A stretch of DNA of 31,502 bases, taken from positions 1-31,502 of IMG/VR virus record IMGVR_UViG_3300033143_001468; one strand, 5' to 3'. A program made the translations under genes and the position numbers. Source of the DNA: a virus. Below, piece after piece: positions 30,219-31,502 of the stretch (the first letter of the stretch is position 1; each line of letters opens with the position of its first letter). Below the pieces are notes generated by a model. The model ran no database searches. It had not been told where the DNA came from and worked only from the letters and a program-made list of their open reading frames with translations.

Positions 30219-30731
30219 ATGGCATACGATCCAGTCCCAGTGGCTGATATAGAAGTTGGAGATCCGGTAAAGAAAGAACTATTTGACAAGCTCCGGGCTA
30301 ACCAAGAAAGTTTTAACACAGACATTGAAGCTCTAAAACAGACAAGTAGAGTAGATATCTTTGATGTTAAATATAGTGGGTCCGTCGATCAATATTTGCA
30401 GGCCGAGTTAGACTCTCTAGCCCCGACATTTAAAGCTCCAGTTGGTGCGAGCATGGTTAGTTTTATAGTGACATTACTCGAAGCCTCAACTTCCGGCAAT
30501 CTAGAGGTAGACTTAGAGAAGTCCATAGATAACGGAATAAATTGGAGCCCATTGTTAAATAACCCCGTCACAGTTACCGGGACTACGGTTGGTAGCATCA
30601 GTGGTACAGTAGATTGGGTTGATGTTCCAAGTCAAAGTTTTAGTGAGAATGATTTATTAAGAATAGTTATAACGGGTATCCAAGTTGATCAAGGGGCCTT
30701 CCATATTTCAGTTTACGGAGAGGTAGCATAA
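30219..30731 (+). CDS. Tail-tip structural protein, 170 aa
   Basis: ATG 30219 follows ATAGGAG. The first ~45 residues are helical with DPVKKELFDKLRANQESFNT, a trimerising-stalk-like start. The rest is a beta domain (SMVSFIVTLLEASTSGNLEV, then DLLRIVITGIQVDQGAFHIS). This stalk-plus-jelly-roll design suits a small fibre or connector for the adhesin encoded next, with which it is coupled by a one-base overlap (TAATG). Confidence 0.6.
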   Translation: MAYDPVPVADIEVGDPVKKELFDKLRANQESFNTDIEALKQTSRVDIFDVKYSGSVDQYLQAELDSLAPTFKAPVGASMVSFIVTLLEASTSGNLEVDLEKSIDNGINWSPLLNNPVTVTGTTVGSISGTVDWVDVPSQSFSENDLLRIVITGIQVDQGAFHISVYGEVA

Positions 30732-31342
30732 TGAGTGCAAGTATAGTTAATTTACCAAGTAAGAATAAAACTCGCATTGTATTAACCGGCTCTGGTACGT
30801 GGACTCCCCCATTAGGTATAAACGTTGTATTGGTTGAAGCTTGGGGAGCTGGCGGTGGTGGTGGTGCGGGTAATTCTGCTTTTGAGGACGCTGCCGGTGG
30901 TTCTGGGGGTTCTTATGGATTTTTTATAAGTTCAGTAACCCCAGGATCGGGAGTGTCATATTCGGTGGGCGCCGGAGGAACTGGAGGAACTTCTCTAGGG
31001 AATGGGGCTGTCGGAGGAAATACAACATTCGGATCTTTAACAATTAAAGGTGGTCCTGGCGGGATTGGTGGAGATACTACGGCAAACACCCTTAATAGCT
31101 CTACTGGAGCCTTTGGTGGAGCGCCCGGCGTTTACGGTCAGGATAGTATGCTTGCATCTGGAGGCATAGGTATTGCCGCAACGGACAGTGGTGGTGGCGG
31201 TGGCGCTGGCGTGGGTAATGGTGGTAATGCAGGAACTCCGGGGACTAATGGTGGTGTCGCTGCTGGTGGTGGCGGTGGTATATATAATCTTAACACCAAC
31301 GGCGGTAATGGTGGGGCTGGTCAACTAGTAATCTACTATTAA
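30731..31342 (+). CDS. Glycine-rich adhesin-like protein, 203 aa
   Basis: ATG 30731 overlaps the previous stop. The N-terminus, IVLTGSGTWTPPLGINVVLV followed by EAWGAGGGGGAG, is the mark of the phage glycine-rich domain. Many polyglycine segments follow (GGSGGSYG, GAGGTGGTSLG, GGGGGAGVG), ending in GAGQLVIYY. Similar proteins form a polyglycine-II-type bundle in the receptor-binding tips of phages such as S16-type adhesins. As the last virion gene it is a good candidate for the receptor-specificity determinant. Polyglycine coding makes the local DNA GC-richer than its surroundings. Confidence 0.75.
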   Translation: MSASIVNLPSKNKTRIVLTGSGTWTPPLGINVVLVEAWGAGGGGGAGNSAFEDAAGGSGGSYGFFISSVTPGSGVSYSVGAGGTGGTSLGNGAVGGNTTFGSLTIKGGPGGIGGDTTANTLNSSTGAFGGAPGVYGQDSMLASGGIGIAATDSGGGGGAGVGNGGNAGTPGTNGGVAAGGGGGIYNLNTNGGNGGAGQLVIYY

Positions 31343-31355
31343 TATATAAAAACGT

Positions 31356-31401
31356 TTGTCCTTGACTGGAGCCTAGTCTCTCTTACTCTGGTCTTGGACA
31401 A
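31356..31401. terminator. Hairpin terminator between convergent transcripts
   Basis: TTGTCC (31356-31361) pairs with GGACAA (31396-31401); inside, after a TT/TT loop, GAC pairs with GTC and GGAG with CTCT. On the minus strand it is followed by ACGTTTTT (31348-31355), so it fits a terminator for the leftward 42-aa gene. It may also stop the rightward operon, though the plus strand has no clear T run. Confidence 0.55.
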
Positions 31402-31501
31402 TTATTAATAACATTAAACCTGCGAATGCTGCTAAATTTATAGGTTCATGATATATAAAATAAAAATATAAATTCACTAACCCCATTAACCATAATATCA
31501 T
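31373..31501 (-). CDS. Small hydrophobic membrane peptide, 42 aa (may extend past the window)
   Basis: Reads on the minus strand from ATG at 31501, one base from the window edge, to TAG at 31373-31375. Two hydrophobic stretches (MILWLMGLVNLYFYFIY and LAAFAGLMLLIIV) are joined by HEPIN, with a charged end QDQSKRD; this suggests a two-helix membrane protein such as a holin-like or immunity peptide. The true start may lie outside the window. Its last codons lie inside the terminator hairpin. Confidence 0.45.
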   Translation of the reverse strand: MILWLMGLVNLYFYFIYHEPINLAAFAGLMLLIIVQDQSKRD

Positions 31502-31502
31502 G

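Noticed and set aside
30841-31320. Glycine-codon (GGT/GGC) repeats as a CRISPR or satellite array
   Set aside because: The repeats follow the reading frame of a glycine-rich protein, with irregular spacing and no conserved repeat-spacer structure.

Overview
The window is most of the virion half of a tailed double-stranded DNA bacteriophage, almost certainly a siphovirus. The evidence is a head-to-tail gene order, a tape-measure gene, a -1 frameshift tail-chaperone pair, and no sheath or contractile-tail genes. The DNA is AT-rich and densely packed, with ATGA and TAATG gene overlaps, strong Shine-Dalgarno sites, a consensus sigma70-type promoter and UUCG-loop terminators. A T7-lysozyme-type amidase, a probable small lipoprotein and several small membrane-anchored proteins suggest a Gram-negative host, but the host cannot be named from this sequence. 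No integrase, repressor, tRNA or CRISPR was seen.

Layout. 1-2010 (+): the tail of an unidentified gene, then a three-gene operon (DUF932-like protein, an 82-aa unknown, and a Cys-motif protein of the phage DUF7227/gp88-like type), closed by an intrinsic terminator. 2011-2539: the only long gene-free stretch, with short direct and inverted repeats, a G-rich tract and a leader-peptide/hairpin element. 2540-4782 (+): a run of very small overlapping genes (membrane-anchored Cys-rich protein, lipoprotein, secreted-type peptide, several unknowns) ending in a SLOG/DUF2493 protein. 4760-6578 (-): amidase endolysin, holin-like protein, a 54-aa unknown, a PD-(D/E)XK nuclease, a 47-aa basic protein and a membrane-anchored protein. 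6628-31342 (+): the morphogenesis operon, in the order small and large terminase, portal, two neck/morphogenesis proteins, scaffold, major capsid, terminator, possible decoration protein, 949-aa fibre-like protein, XhlA-like membrane protein, connector-like protein with an EF-hand loop, tail terminator, tail tube, G/GT chaperones, tape measure, distal tail proteins, 1175-aa tail fibre, tail hub and a glycine-rich adhesin. 31373-31501 (-): a 42-aa membrane peptide converging on the structural operon.

How the parts work together. Terminase, portal, scaffold and capsid build and fill the head; the connector, terminator, tube, chaperone and tape-measure genes build a long tail; the fibre, hub and glycine-rich proteins form the tip and receptor-binding apparatus. 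The minus-strand cassette lyses the host. The oddest regulatory feature is a textbook consensus promoter at 5820-5848. It fires rightward, antisense to the holin and endolysin genes, toward the terminase genes. It is followed by a hairpin leader and a 15-codon hydrophobic ORF, and a 10-bp inverted repeat brackets the holin-endolysin pair. The hexamer GTCCAC/GTGGAC is also strongly over-represented (about 38 copies counted by eye) in all reading frames and both orientations.
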